Source of the DNA: Pseudomonadota bacterium
Lineage (GTDB): Bacteria > Pseudomonadota > Gammaproteobacteria > Burkholderiales > Burkholderiaceae_C
Assembly (NCBI GenBank): GCA_022566735.1
Contig: JADFIG010000001.1
Location: 186,001-250,000 of the forward strand
Reading direction: 5' to 3'
DNA: 64,000 nt
Below are positions 1 through 8,584 of the stretch, piece by piece. Both the position numbers and the translations under genes were made by a program. The first letter of the stretch is position 1. Each line of letters opens with the position of its first letter. The notes below the pieces were generated by a model. It did not search any database and had not been told where the DNA came from. It worked only from the letters and a program-made list of their open reading frames with translations.

Positions 1-551
1 GCCTGCGCAAGTCGCTGGCCCAGGTGGACGCCACGCGCACCGCCTACTACCCGACCTTGACGCTCACGGGCAGCGTGGGCGGCTCGTCCACCGCGCTGAC
101 CCAGGTGCTGACCGACCCCGTGGGCACGCTGGGGGCCGGCCTGGTGCTGCCTTTCGTGCAGTTCCGCGACATGCGGCGCAACATCGCCATCTCGCAGACC
201 GACCACGACAGCGCCGTGATCGGCTGGCGCCAGAGCTGGTACAGCGCCTTGTCCGACGTGGACAACGCCCTGGCCTCGCGCCAGCAGTACGAGCAGCAGG
301 GCCTGCGCCTGCAGGAAGCGGTGGCCGCCGCGCGCAACACCGAGCGCCTGGCCGAGGCCCGCTACCGGGCTGGCTCGGTGCCGCTCAAGACCTGGCTGGA
401 TGCGCAGGAAACCCGCCGCCAGGCCGAAATCAGCCTGGCGCAGAGCCGCCTCAACCGGCTCAACGCCATGGTCACGCTCTACCAGGTGCTGGGCGGGGAT
501 GTGACCGAGGCCGCCACGCCGGCAGGCGGCGCTTCGCGGCCGCAGGGCTGA
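1..551 (+). CDS. outer membrane efflux factor (TolC/NodT family), 5'-truncated
   Basis: C-terminal part of a TolC-like outer membrane factor, which forms the outer-membrane duct of a tripartite (RND, MFS or ABC) efflux pump. The frame is open from the window edge (codons start at base 3), so the ORF-track GTG at 24 is internal. Visible family features are the beta-strand stretch YPTLTLTGSVGG, then a long alpha-helical hairpin with alternating Ala, Gln, Arg and Glu (RQQYEQQGLRLQEAVAAARN) and RLAEARYRAGSVPLKTWLDAQ, typical of the second OEP repeat. The C-terminus is a short Gly/Pro tail. The inner-membrane pump and adaptor presumably lie to the left, outside the window. It converges on the PaaX-like gene with a 9-bp gap. 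The family is clear; the pump type cannot be told. Confidence 0.85.
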   Translation, partial: LRKSLAQVDATRTAYYPTLTLTGSVGGSSTALTQVLTDPVGTLGAGLVLPFVQFRDMRRNIAISQTDHDSAVIGWRQSWYSALSDVDNALASRQQYEQQGLRLQEAVAAARNTERLAEARYRAGSVPLKTWLDAQETRRQAEISLAQSRLNRLNAMVTLYQVLGGDVTEAATPAGGASRPQG

Positions 552-560
552 GCCGCTGCC

Positions 561-1418
561 TCAGGCCGGGACGGCGGGCTCCGTGGACGCCGTGCGCAAG
601 GAAGGCAGCAGCATGCGCCAGACGCCCTGTCCGGCCGCATCGAAGGCAACGACGGCGCGGTGGAATTCCTGGCGGGCCGCCACGTCCACCAGGGGCTCGG
701 GCAGCAGCGGGTCGAACACCAGCTGGCGGATGGCGTCGTTGCCCAGCAGGTAGCTTTCGCGGGCGGCGGTTTCGGTGTCGAGCTGGTGCGAGGTCGCCAG
801 CCAGGCGTCGAGCTTGGCGCGGGTGCGGGCGTAACCCTGGCTGAGGGCGCTGCCATGCCAGAGGTGGCGGGCGCGGCGGTCGAGGTCGTCGTCCAGTTCG
901 GTCGCCACGAACACCGGCGCCTGCGCGTCCAGGCCGAGCTTGTGCAGGCGCTCTCGGGCCGCTGCCGCGTGTCCCGCGAAGTTGTCGGGGCGCAGGTAGA
1001 GCTGCTCGGACACGGCCCGAAAGCCCAGCAGGGCCAGCGCCCGTTCGCGTTGGCGCAAGGGGCCGCGGTCGCTGCGGCCCAGGCCCGCGGTGCTCACCAT
1101 CAGCCAGGCGCCGGACCACTCGCACAGCCGCTCTTCGGCGTGGCGCCAGCGCGAGAGGTCCTCGGCCATGCTGGCGGCCTGTGGGCCCAGCACGTAGGCG
1201 CCGCGTCCGCAGGACTGGATCATGCCGGTCGCGCTGAGCCGCACCAGGGCCACGCGCACGCTGTTCTCGCGGATGCCGAAAAGGCTGGCCGAATTCACGG
1301 CGTCGCTCGCACTCAGGGGCGCGCCATGGGCCGCGAGCAGCAGGTTGAGGATGAGGCTCTTGGGCGTGGGGGCCCGGCTGGGTGTCGTTGCCATGGCGGG
1401 CAGCTTAGAGACACGCAT
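561..1418 (-). CDS. PaaX-like transcriptional regulator
   Basis: 285-aa protein resembling the PaaX family, GntR-like winged-helix repressors first known from phenylacetate catabolism. The N-terminal ~90 residues form a winged helix (SLILNLLLAAHG, then ENSVRVALVRLSATGMIQ), followed by a central region with RERALALLGFRAVSEQLYLRPDN and a helical C-terminus. Start: the ATG at 1418 has a purine-rich AGGGAA just upstream; an internal ATG at 1394 (MATTPSRAP) lacks a clear Shine-Dalgarno. No catabolic genes adjoin it, so the target operon is unknown. It is divergent from the Crp/Fnr gene, sharing a 152-bp intergenic region. Assignment rests on pattern recognition without alignment, so it is moderate. 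Confidence 0.62.
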   Translation of the reverse strand: MRVSKLPAMATTPSRAPTPKSLILNLLLAAHGAPLSASDAVNSASLFGIRENSVRVALVRLSATGMIQSCGRGAYVLGPQAASMAEDLSRWRHAEERLCEWSGAWLMVSTAGLGRSDRGPLRQRERALALLGFRAVSEQLYLRPDNFAGHAAAARERLHKLGLDAQAPVFVATELDDDLDRRARHLWHGSALSQGYARTRAKLDAWLATSHQLDTETAARESYLLGNDAIRQLVFDPLLPEPLVDVAARQEFHRAVVAFDAAGQGVWRMLLPSLRTASTEPAVPA

Positions 1419-1570
1419 GTTTCCCTGTCAACGGTGTTTTGACCGTTTGTGTAATGTTTTGGCCTGCTGTGCGGACGTGGCCCTGCGCGGGTCTTGAGCG
1501 ACATCAACGAAGCGGGCGCCCGGCTTTCCCAAAATCTCACCCAAGGATCGAGATATCATGAGGAGCACAC

Positions 1571-2356
1571 ATGATCGACTGCCCGGTCGATGTCACCGCG
1601 GGTTTGCGCGGCACGCCGGTGTTCAGGGCGTTGCCGGACGACGTCTTGCACCGCCTGGCCCAGGACGCGCAGGTGCTGACGCTGTCGCGCAGCGACATGC
1701 TGTTCCACCGCGGCCAGCCTTGCGAGGGCCTGCACGTGCTGCTGCAAGGGCAGGCCAAAGTGTACGCGCGCGTCGACAAGGCCCAGGACGGCGGCCAGGA
1801 CAAATGCCAGGAGAAGGTCATCGAGGTGGTGACGGCGCCGGCCTGCCTGGGCGAATCCATGCTCAGCGGCGAGGTCGACCACCGGGTGCACGCCGCCATG
1901 CTCAGCGACGGCGTGGTGCTGCTGCTGCCGCGCGCGTCGGTGATGCGCGAGTTGCAGGACAGCCCGGCCCTGGCGGTGCAGTTGCTGGCCGATGTCTCCG
2001 GGCGGCTCAACCGCATGGTGCATGACATCGAGGCCGTGACCCTGCATTCGGCGGCGCAGCGCGTGGTGGCTTACCTGCTGCACCACCGCGCGGCAGAAAC
2101 CCTGGTGACCGCGGCCCCGCTGCGCGGGCGTGTGCCGGCCCATGGCGCGACACGCGCGGTGACCGGCCAGCCTCCGCCCCCGTCAGAGTGCACTGTCTCG
2201 CTGCCCGCCAGCAAGGGCACGATCGCGTCCTTGCTGTCGGTCACGCCGGAGCACTTCTCGCGCATCCTCCATGACCTGCAGGCGCGCGGGCTGATCGCCG
2301 TCAACCGCCGCCAGATCCACATCCCCGACGTGGCGCGCCTGGCCTGTCTGGCCTGA
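1571..2356 (+). CDS. Crp/Fnr family transcriptional regulator
   Basis: 261-aa cyclic-nucleotide-binding-domain regulator. Residues ~15-140 form the beta-roll sensory domain (GTPVFRALPDDVLHRLAQ and GEGLH-type LHVLLQGQAKVY), followed by a dimerisation helix (RLNRMVHDIEAV) and a C-terminal winged helix (SKGTIASLLSVTPEHFSRIL). The N-terminal cysteine cluster expected of a true FNR iron-sulfur sensor is not evident, so the signal is unknown. Two stretches are unusual: a charged insertion (~residues 75-88, DKAQDGGQDKCQEK) in the beta-roll and a Pro-rich linker before the helix-turn-helix. A good ribosome site (GAGGAG) lies 6 nt before the ATG. Divergent from the PaaX-like gene; converges with pepP at a 12-bp gap. 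Confidence 0.85.
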   Translation: MIDCPVDVTAGLRGTPVFRALPDDVLHRLAQDAQVLTLSRSDMLFHRGQPCEGLHVLLQGQAKVYARVDKAQDGGQDKCQEKVIEVVTAPACLGESMLSGEVDHRVHAAMLSDGVVLLLPRASVMRELQDSPALAVQLLADVSGRLNRMVHDIEAVTLHSAAQRVVAYLLHHRAAETLVTAAPLRGRVPAHGATRAVTGQPPPPSECTVSLPASKGTIASLLSVTPEHFSRILHDLQARGLIAVNRRQIHIPDVARLACLA

Positions 2357-2368
2357 GCGCGGCGGCGT

Positions 2369-4255
2369 TCAGATCGGCCGGGTGCGCTCTGCCAGCCAGC
2401 GCAGGGCATCGCCGCTCACCAGCGGGGCAAGGCGGCGCAGCACCTCGGCGTGGTAGGCGTTGAGCCACTGGCGCTCGTCCTCGCGCAGCAAGGCGTTGTC
2501 GATGCAGCGGGTGTCGATGGGGCACAGGCTCAAGGTCTCGAAGGCCAGGTAGGTGCCGTGTTCGGGTGTGCCCGGCTCGGCATCGGGCACGGCGGGGGGC
2601 ACCGCCACGTTGAGCACGAGGTTCTCGATGCGGATGCCCCACTGGCCCGGTCGGTAGAGGCCGGGCTCGATGGACGTCACCATGCCCGGCTGCATGGCCA
2701 TGTCCGCGTTGGGCACGGCCTTGGAGATGGACTGCGGGCCCTCGTGCACATTGAGGAAGTAGCCCACGCCGTGGCCTGTGCCGTGGCCGAAGTCCAGGCC
2801 CTCGGCCCACAGCGGTGCGCGGGCGATGGCGTCGAGCATGGGCGCCAGCGTGCCTTGCGGAAAGCGCGTGCGCGACAGCGCCATCGTGCCCTTGAGGACC
2901 AGGGTGAAGTCGCGCTTTTGCGCCGCCGAGGGCGTGCCGATGGCCCACACGCGGGTGATGTCGGTGGTGCCGCCGAGGTACTGCGCGCCCGAGTCGATCA
3001 GCAGCAGGCCTTCGGCGACCAGGCCTTGCGGGGTGCTGATCCAGCTGAACGCTTCGGGCGTGGCGCGGTAGTGGGGCAGGGCGCCGTTGGCGTTGAAGCC
3101 GGCGATGGTCGGGAAGCTCAGGCTGACGTAGCCAGGCTGCTCGGCGCGTGCGGCCGTCATGCGCTCGTCGATGGTCAGCTCGCTGATGGCTTCGCGGCCC
3201 AGGGCCTGGTCCAGCCAGGCGTAGAAGGCACACATGGCGGCGCCGTCGCGTTCCATGGCTTCGCGGATGAACGCCGCTTCGGCCTCGGTCTTGCGGGACT
3301 TGGCCACGGTGCTGGGGTTGAGGCCCTCGACCACCTTCACGCCCTCGGGCACGGCCTGGCGCAGCCCCCAGGTGATGCGCTTGGGGTCGACCAGCAGCAC
3401 GCTGCCAGCGGGCAGGGTGGCCAGCGCGGACAGGGCCTGTGCGTAGGGGCGCACGCGCACGCCATCGGCGGCCAGCCGCGCCTGCAGGGCGGCATCGACC
3501 TTGCCCTCGGCCACGAACAGATCGACAGCGTCTTGCGACACCAGGGCATGGCCCAGGAAGACGGGGTTGTACTCGACGTCGGCGCCGCGCAGGTTGAGCA
3601 GCCAGGCCAGGTCGTCCAGCGTGGCCACCCAGTGGTGGCTGGCGCCCCTGGCCTGCAGGGCCTGGCGCAAGGCGCCCAGCTTGTCGGCGCGGGCGGTGCT
3701 GGCGTGCGGCGGCAGGTGCTCGTACACCGGGGCCATGGGCAGGCCGGGGCGCTCAGGCCAGGCGCCATCCAGCACGTCTTCGCTGGCCTGCAGTCGCCAG
3801 GCGGGCGTGGTCAGCGCGGCCAGCGCGTCCTGCAATTGCTGGGTCTGGGCCAGGCCCACGACGCTGCCGTCCAGGGCCAGCACGGCGGCTTGATCTGCAG
3901 CGAGGCCGGGCAGTTCACGCAGCCAGGCCACATGGGCAGGCACGGGTGCGCCATCGAGCTTGACCAGGTCCACTCCCGTGCCGGCGAGTTCGGCCTCCGC
4001 CTGGGTCCAGTAGCGGCTGTCGGTGAACAGCGCGGCGCGCTCTGCGGCCACCAGCAGCGTCCCCGAGGAGCCCGTGAAGCCGCTGAAGTGCGCGCGGCCC
4101 TGCCAGCGCTCGGGCAGGTACTCCGAGAGGTGCGGGTCGCTGCTGGGCAGCAGCACCGCCTGCCAGCCGCGCGCGGCCATGTGCGCTCGCAAGGCCTGCA
4201 GGCGCGCTGCGACGGGGAGGAGGGGGGCGGTGTGGGGCTGGGCTGCTGAGGGCAC
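2369..4255 (-). CDS. pepP: Xaa-Pro aminopeptidase (M24B), long form
   Basis: 628-aa aminopeptidase P family metalloenzyme that removes N-terminal residues preceding proline. The long three-domain architecture is visible: two creatinase-like N-terminal domains (RLQALRAHMAARGW onwards; a second copy near residue 190) and a C-terminal pita-bread catalytic domain from ~residue 320. Metal-ligand motifs are present: LLIDSGAQYLGGTTDITR (two Asp), GHGTGHGVGYFLNVHEGP (His) and SIEPGLY (Glu), with a final Glu in IRIENLV. The ~600-aa length suits the long, eukaryote-like subgroup rather than E. coli PepP (~440 aa). No signal peptide, so cytoplasmic. Lies 81 bp downstream of ndh on the same strand. Confidence 0.9.
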   Translation of the reverse strand: MPSAAQPHTAPLLPVAARLQALRAHMAARGWQAVLLPSSDPHLSEYLPERWQGRAHFSGFTGSSGTLLVAAERAALFTDSRYWTQAEAELAGTGVDLVKLDGAPVPAHVAWLRELPGLAADQAAVLALDGSVVGLAQTQQLQDALAALTTPAWRLQASEDVLDGAWPERPGLPMAPVYEHLPPHASTARADKLGALRQALQARGASHHWVATLDDLAWLLNLRGADVEYNPVFLGHALVSQDAVDLFVAEGKVDAALQARLAADGVRVRPYAQALSALATLPAGSVLLVDPKRITWGLRQAVPEGVKVVEGLNPSTVAKSRKTEAEAAFIREAMERDGAAMCAFYAWLDQALGREAISELTIDERMTAARAEQPGYVSLSFPTIAGFNANGALPHYRATPEAFSWISTPQGLVAEGLLLIDSGAQYLGGTTDITRVWAIGTPSAAQKRDFTLVLKGTMALSRTRFPQGTLAPMLDAIARAPLWAEGLDFGHGTGHGVGYFLNVHEGPQSISKAVPNADMAMQPGMVTSIEPGLYRPGQWGIRIENLVLNVAVPPAVPDAEPGTPEHGTYLAFETLSLCPIDTRCIDNALLREDERQWLNAYHAEVLRRLAPLVSGDALRWLAERTRPI

Positions 4256-4336
4256 GGTGCGTGGCGCTTGGGGAGTGTCTCGTTCCCCGATGTTGCCATG
4301 GCTGGCAAGCCCCCGGTGCCCGCCCTGATGCCTGCC

Positions 4337-5800
4337 TCAGCCTGCTGGCGGAGGCGCAGGATGGGGTGAAGATGGCGGTGGCGCCACGCGCACCACCATG
4401 GCGTTGGGCTCCAGCGCGTGCGGGTCGGGGAAGACGCGGGCGTGGCGCTGCGAGGTGAAGTAGGCCCAGGCCCAATCCATCATCACCACGGTGCGGTTGC
4501 GGAAGCCGATCAGGAAGTACACGTGCACGAACAGCCAGAACAGCCAGGCCGCGAAGCCGCTGAACTTGACCTGCTTCCTGGTGAAGGGGATGTCCAGCAT
4601 GGCCACCGCCGCGCGCTTGCCGATGGTGGCCAGCGAGCCGTAGTCGAAGTAGCGGAAGGCCTGCGTTTCGAGGCCCTGCATGCGGCGCAGGATGTTGAAG
4701 GCGGCCTTGCGCCCCATCTGCTTGGCCCCCGGGCTCACGCCTGGCACGACCGTGGGGTGGGCCGGGTCCAGGTAGCTGCGCGCCGAGGCCAGGTCGCCCA
4801 CCACGCAGATGTTGGGGTGGCCGGGGATGCTCAGGTCGGGCTGCACCACCACGCGGCCGGCGCGGTCGAGCTCGCAGCCCGTGCACTTGGCCAGGGCGCG
4901 GCCCAGCGGCGAGGCGGCCACGCCGGCGGCCCACACCACCGTGCGCGAGGGCAGGAAGTGCGAGGTCGTGACCACGCTGCCATCGGCTTGCTTGTCCTGC
5001 AGCTGGTAGTGGATGCCGAAGGCCGTGATGTCGGTCACCTTGGCGCCGGTCAGCACCTCGGCGCCGAGCATCTCCAGTTGCTCCTTGGCGCGCTGCGAGA
5101 GGTCGTCCGTGAAGGTGCCCAGCACGCGCGGCGCACCTTCGAGCAGGATGATGCGGGCCATGCGCGAGTCGATGCGGCGGAACTCCGCGCTCAGCGTCTG
5201 CTGGGCGATCTCGGCCAGCGTGCCGGCCATCTCCACGCCGGTGGGGCCGGCGCCGACGACGGCGAAGGTCAGCCAGGGCTCGCGCCTGGCCGGGTCGGTT
5301 TCGCGCTCGGCCTGCTCGAAGGCCGTCAGCACGCGGCGGCGGATGGTGAAGGCATCGCCCAGGGTCTTGAGGCCGGGGGCGTACTTGGCCCAGTCGTCGC
5401 GGCCGAAGTAGCTGTGCGTGGCCCCCGCGGCCAGGATGAGGTGGTCGAAGTGCACGTGCTCGCCGCCGTCCAGCACCACGCAGTCGGACGCCGTGTCGAT
5501 GGAGGTGACCTCGCCCATCAGCACCGTCAGGTTGCCGCGTGCGATCTGTTTGCGCAGGATGTGGCGGATGGGCCCCGCGATCGACGGCGCCGGCAGCCCG
5601 GCCGTGGCCACCTGGTAGAGCAGCGGCTGGAAGAGGTGGTGGTTGGTGCGGTCGATGACGACGATTTCCAGGTCCGCATCCGACAGCGCTTTGGCCGCTT
5701 CGAGGCCTCCGAAGCCACAGCCGACGATGACCACGCGCTGGCGTTGTGGCGAGGTCGGGGAGGCAGGAGAGGGCAGCGGCGACAGGCTCATGCGCGACAA
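4337..5800 (-). CDS. ndh: type II NADH dehydrogenase (NDH-2)
   Basis: 487-aa FAD-dependent pyridine nucleotide-disulfide oxidoreductase of the NDH-2 type: single-subunit, membrane-associated, passing electrons from NADH to quinone without proton pumping. The N-terminal FAD Rossmann motif is VVIVGCGFGGLEAAKAL, followed by the family signature NHHLFQPLLYQVATAGL; the NADH-binding Rossmann motif is FAVVGAGPTGVEMAG near residue 175. A hydrophobic C-terminal stretch (WLFWLFVHVYFLIGF, ~residue 415) is the usual membrane-anchoring segment, followed by a Pro-rich tail. It likely serves the same respiratory chain as the CydAB oxidase further right. A possible extended -10 lies 65 bp upstream. Confidence 0.92.
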   Translation of the reverse strand: MSRMSLSPLPSPASPTSPQRQRVVIVGCGFGGLEAAKALSDADLEIVVIDRTNHHLFQPLLYQVATAGLPAPSIAGPIRHILRKQIARGNLTVLMGEVTSIDTASDCVVLDGGEHVHFDHLILAAGATHSYFGRDDWAKYAPGLKTLGDAFTIRRRVLTAFEQAERETDPARREPWLTFAVVGAGPTGVEMAGTLAEIAQQTLSAEFRRIDSRMARIILLEGAPRVLGTFTDDLSQRAKEQLEMLGAEVLTGAKVTDITAFGIHYQLQDKQADGSVVTTSHFLPSRTVVWAAGVAASPLGRALAKCTGCELDRAGRVVVQPDLSIPGHPNICVVGDLASARSYLDPAHPTVVPGVSPGAKQMGRKAAFNILRRMQGLETQAFRYFDYGSLATIGKRAAVAMLDIPFTRKQVKFSGFAAWLFWLFVHVYFLIGFRNRTVVMMDWAWAYFTSQRHARVFPDPHALEPNAMVVRVAPPPSSPHPAPPPAG

Positions 5801-5864
5801 AAGGGAAGACGGGGTGGAAAGGCCGGGGGCTGCGCCGGTGGCAATGCCCCCACAAGGGTTGGTG

Positions 5865-5873
5865 TTTATACCA
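5865..5873 (-). promoter_or_regulatory. possible extended -10 element for ndh
   Basis: Read on the minus strand the sequence is TGGTATAAA, an extended -10 (TGn plus TATAAA) about 65 bp before the ndh ATG. No convincing -35 was found. A short inverted repeat, CCCCGA-TC-TCGGGG at 5916-5929, lies just upstream and could be a regulator site. Seen by eye only. Confidence 0.35.
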
Positions 5874-6006
5874 GTGTCGGGCCCCTTCTAGCCCCCCGCG
5901 TTGTGTTGAAGTAGCCCCCGATCTCGGGGTGAATCGCGTCAGATGGCGCATTTTCGGATCAAAAAGCCACGCGTCGAGCCGCGCAGGGCGCCTGGCGGGA
6001 CCCGGT

Positions 6007-7920
6007 TCAGGTGCGATCCGTCTGCGGTGTCTCCGCCAGCACAAAGCGCCCCTTGCCGCCGTGCTTGGCCTCGTACATGGCGGCGTCCGCACGCTGGCAC
6101 AGCACCTCCAGGCCCTCGTGCACATCGAACAGGGCCGCGCCCAGGCTGGCGGCAGGCTGCACGGTGTGCTCGCCGATCGGGCAGGGCGCACCCAGTTGGT
6201 CGAGGATGCGCTGAGCGATGCGGCAAACCTCCTCCGGGTGGCCCGCGCCTTCGAGGATGATGGTGAACTCGTCGCCCGCCAGGCGGCAGACGCAGTCGGT
6301 GGTGCGCACGCAGGCCTCCAGGCGGTTGGCCACCTCGATGAGCAGGCGGTCGCCCGCGGCGTGCCCCAGGCGGTCGTTGATCGCCTTGAAGCCGTCGAGG
6401 TCCACGTACATCACGGCCAGCGTCTGGGGGTGGCGCCGCGCGCGCGACATCGCCTGGCGCAACCGCTCGGCGAACACGCGCCGGTTGGGCAGGCCGGTGA
6501 GGCTGTCGCGGCGGGCCTGGTCGGCCAGTTCGCGCTGCTGGGCCTTGAGCGTCGAGATGTCGTTGAAGACGCGGATGTGCTGGGTGAACTGCGGCGCGTC
6601 GCCGGGCAGGACGATCACGCTCAGCCAGGTTTCCAGCAGGCGGCCGCCGGGGCCGGCCAGCGGGCATTCGCCAGACCAGCGCTGGCCCGTGTCCAGGGCC
6701 TCCCGGATGCCCGCCAGGTGGGGCTCGTCCAAGGGCGCCAGGCCCAGGCCGGGCGCGTGCTGCCCGATCACCTCTTCGCGGCGCAGCCCCGACAGGCGCA
6801 GGAAGGCCGGGTTGGCCATGAGCACGCGGTCCTGCGCGTCGCTGACCACCACCGCGTCGGCGGTCTCGTCGATCACGCGCGAGGCCAGGCGCAGCCGCTC
6901 GGCCGCCTGGCGCTGCTCGGTCACGTCCAGCGCAATCGACAGGATGTGGTCGAGCTGCCCGTCCACGCCATAGACCGGCGCCTTGATGAGGTCGACCAGG
7001 CGCTCGCCCCCCGGCGTCCGGTAGATCAGGCCGTTGAACTGGTGCACCCGCGGCTCCTGCACGACGGCCTGGTCCTGGGCCAGACCCCGCTCGACCAGGT
7101 GGCCCGGCAGCACCTCCTCGGGGCGGCGGCCCAGCACCTCGTCGGCACCGAGCTGCATGGTGCAGGCCGCCTGGCGGTTCCACACCACGTAGCGGCCGGC
7201 ATTGTGGGCGCGCGTGCTGCGGGCGAACACCGCCATGGGCAGGCTGTCGACCAGGCTGCGGTAGAAGGCCTCCTGCTCGCGCAGCGCCGTGAGGGAGCGG
7301 TGCACCTCGCTGGTCTCCCGCGAGATCAGCACCACCCCGTGCGGCAGCGGGATCATCTGGTGGCTCAGCCAGCGCGGCAGGGCGGGCGCGTCGCCGTCGT
7401 CCGGCGCATCCCGCACGGGCAGCACATGCTCATCGACCTCGGGGCGGCCGCTGTCCCAGGCCTGGTGCAGGCGCTGCTCGAAGCTCGGGTGCAGGCCCGC
7501 GGGCAGCACGTCCCTCAGCAACTGGTGGACCAGGGGCGGGCCGCCGGGCGAGAACAGCGCGTGGGCACGTGCATTGGCCTGGGTGACCACATGGCCAATG
7601 ACATGCCCCATCGGGTCTTGGCGCCGCTCCAGCACCATGACGGCGTCCTGACATCCTTCCAGCCAGTTGTGCCAGACATCCACCCGGCCATGCGCCGCGT
7701 GCAGCGCATGCGACAGCCGGCGGTGGCTGCGCCAGGCGTGCCAGGCCGACAGCACGGCCACGCAGGCACCCAGCCACTGCCAGTGGCTTGAAAGCGAGGA
7801 CGTCAGCGCGATCCCGGTGAGCAGGCCGGCCACAGGCCCCAGTCCGGACAGGGGCGAGAGGGCGCAGCGCGGGCGGGTGGGCGTCCCCATGCGCATCACA
7901 GAGATCAACGACATGGACAC
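6007..7920 (-). CDS. PAS-domain diguanylate cyclase (GGDEF), membrane-anchored
   Basis: 637-aa protein predicted to make cyclic di-GMP from two GTP. N-terminus: hydrophobic segments (~residues 24-62, SGLGPVAGLLTGIALTSS and WLGACVAVLSAW), probably two TM helices. Three PAS-like regions follow (about 80-200, 215-335 ending in LDVTEQRQ, and 345-460 ending in FNDIST), then a GGDEF domain from ~470 (RDSLTGLPNRRVFAERL). The active-site motif is AGDEF (548-552), a substitution tolerated in active enzymes. An RxxD inhibitory site (RTTD, 539-542) sits five residues before it, so product inhibition is likely. There is no EAL domain. It stands alone, upstream of ndh on the same strand with a 206-bp gap. 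Several start codons are possible near 7920. Confidence 0.88.
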   Translation of the reverse strand: MSMSLISVMRMGTPTRPRCALSPLSGLGPVAGLLTGIALTSSLSSHWQWLGACVAVLSAWHAWRSHRRLSHALHAAHGRVDVWHNWLEGCQDAVMVLERRQDPMGHVIGHVVTQANARAHALFSPGGPPLVHQLLRDVLPAGLHPSFEQRLHQAWDSGRPEVDEHVLPVRDAPDDGDAPALPRWLSHQMIPLPHGVVLISRETSEVHRSLTALREQEAFYRSLVDSLPMAVFARSTRAHNAGRYVVWNRQAACTMQLGADEVLGRRPEEVLPGHLVERGLAQDQAVVQEPRVHQFNGLIYRTPGGERLVDLIKAPVYGVDGQLDHILSIALDVTEQRQAAERLRLASRVIDETADAVVVSDAQDRVLMANPAFLRLSGLRREEVIGQHAPGLGLAPLDEPHLAGIREALDTGQRWSGECPLAGPGGRLLETWLSVIVLPGDAPQFTQHIRVFNDISTLKAQQRELADQARRDSLTGLPNRRVFAERLRQAMSRARRHPQTLAVMYVDLDGFKAINDRLGHAAGDRLLIEVANRLEACVRTTDCVCRLAGDEFTIILEGAGHPEEVCRIAQRILDQLGAPCPIGEHTVQPAASLGAALFDVHEGLEVLCQRADAAMYEAKHGGKGRFVLAETPQTDRT

Positions 7921-8020
7921 CCCGACTGGAGAACAGACTCAGTGTGCGGGTTGTCGGCGAGGGGCCGTGATCACTTGAGGTGGCTGTCGCGAGATGCCAC
8001 GTCGGTGCACGCCAAGCGTT

Positions 8021-8560
8021 TCATGCCGCGGCGCGATGCTCCCCGTGAGGGCCGTGGTGCAGGCTCAGAAAGGTCTGTTGCAGCAGCCGGGCGTCGGCAC
8101 TGGCGCGGTGGCGCTGCAGGCCCAGGCGCGCCGTCACCTGCCGTTTGACGTCGTGCCAGCGCGCGGCCTGGGCATCGCTGAGCAGCGCGCGCAGGTGGTC
8201 GAGCTTGAAACGGGGGGCACTTCCGGCGGCATCGAACAGCCGGCTCAGCCAGCTGTAATCGTGCGACCAGGCATCCGAATACAGTGTCAGCCCCGCCAGC
8301 CTCTCGTTGAGCAACTGAGCCACCTCGCGCGCCGGGCGGCCATGCTGGAGGAGTTGCTCGCGCCGGATGCCATGCACCGACTCGGCCTGCGGATCCCAGT
8401 GCCGCCAGTCGGGCTCGGGGTGCACCAGGCTGCACCAGCTCTGGCCTCGCGAGGTCACGAAACCGACCTCGATGGGGTAGCTGCCGGCACCGAAGCCCGA
8501 GGCTTCAATGTCCAGGATGGCGGGCGCCCAAGGCGGCTGGTCGGCGGGAGAAGATGGCAT
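8021..8560 (-). CDS. 3'-5' exonuclease, DEDDh type
   Basis: 179-aa stand-alone exonuclease domain of the RNase T/DnaQ superfamily. Motif I is LDIEASG (Asp17, Glu19), motif II probably SDAWSHD (~96-101) and motif III HRASAD (His151, Asp156), giving the DEDDh set for two-metal 3'-5' hydrolysis. VHGIRREQL matches the usual post-motif-I region of DnaQ-like proteins. There are no extra domains. Substrate (DNA or RNA ends) cannot be predicted. It lies 24 bp downstream of the FemAB/GNAT-like gene on the same strand and may be co-transcribed. Confidence 0.8.
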   Translation of the reverse strand: MPSSPADQPPWAPAILDIEASGFGAGSYPIEVGFVTSRGQSWCSLVHPEPDWRHWDPQAESVHGIRREQLLQHGRPAREVAQLLNERLAGLTLYSDAWSHDYSWLSRLFDAAGSAPRFKLDHLRALLSDAQAARWHDVKRQVTARLGLQRHRASADARLLQQTFLSLHHGPHGEHRAAA

Positions 8561-8584
8561 GCGGAACCCTGGAAGATTTTGGTG

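Noticed and set aside
2450-4249. 599-codon plus-strand frame over pepP
   Set aside because: Antisense shadow of a real M24 peptidase; repetitive Gly/Ala/His composition.
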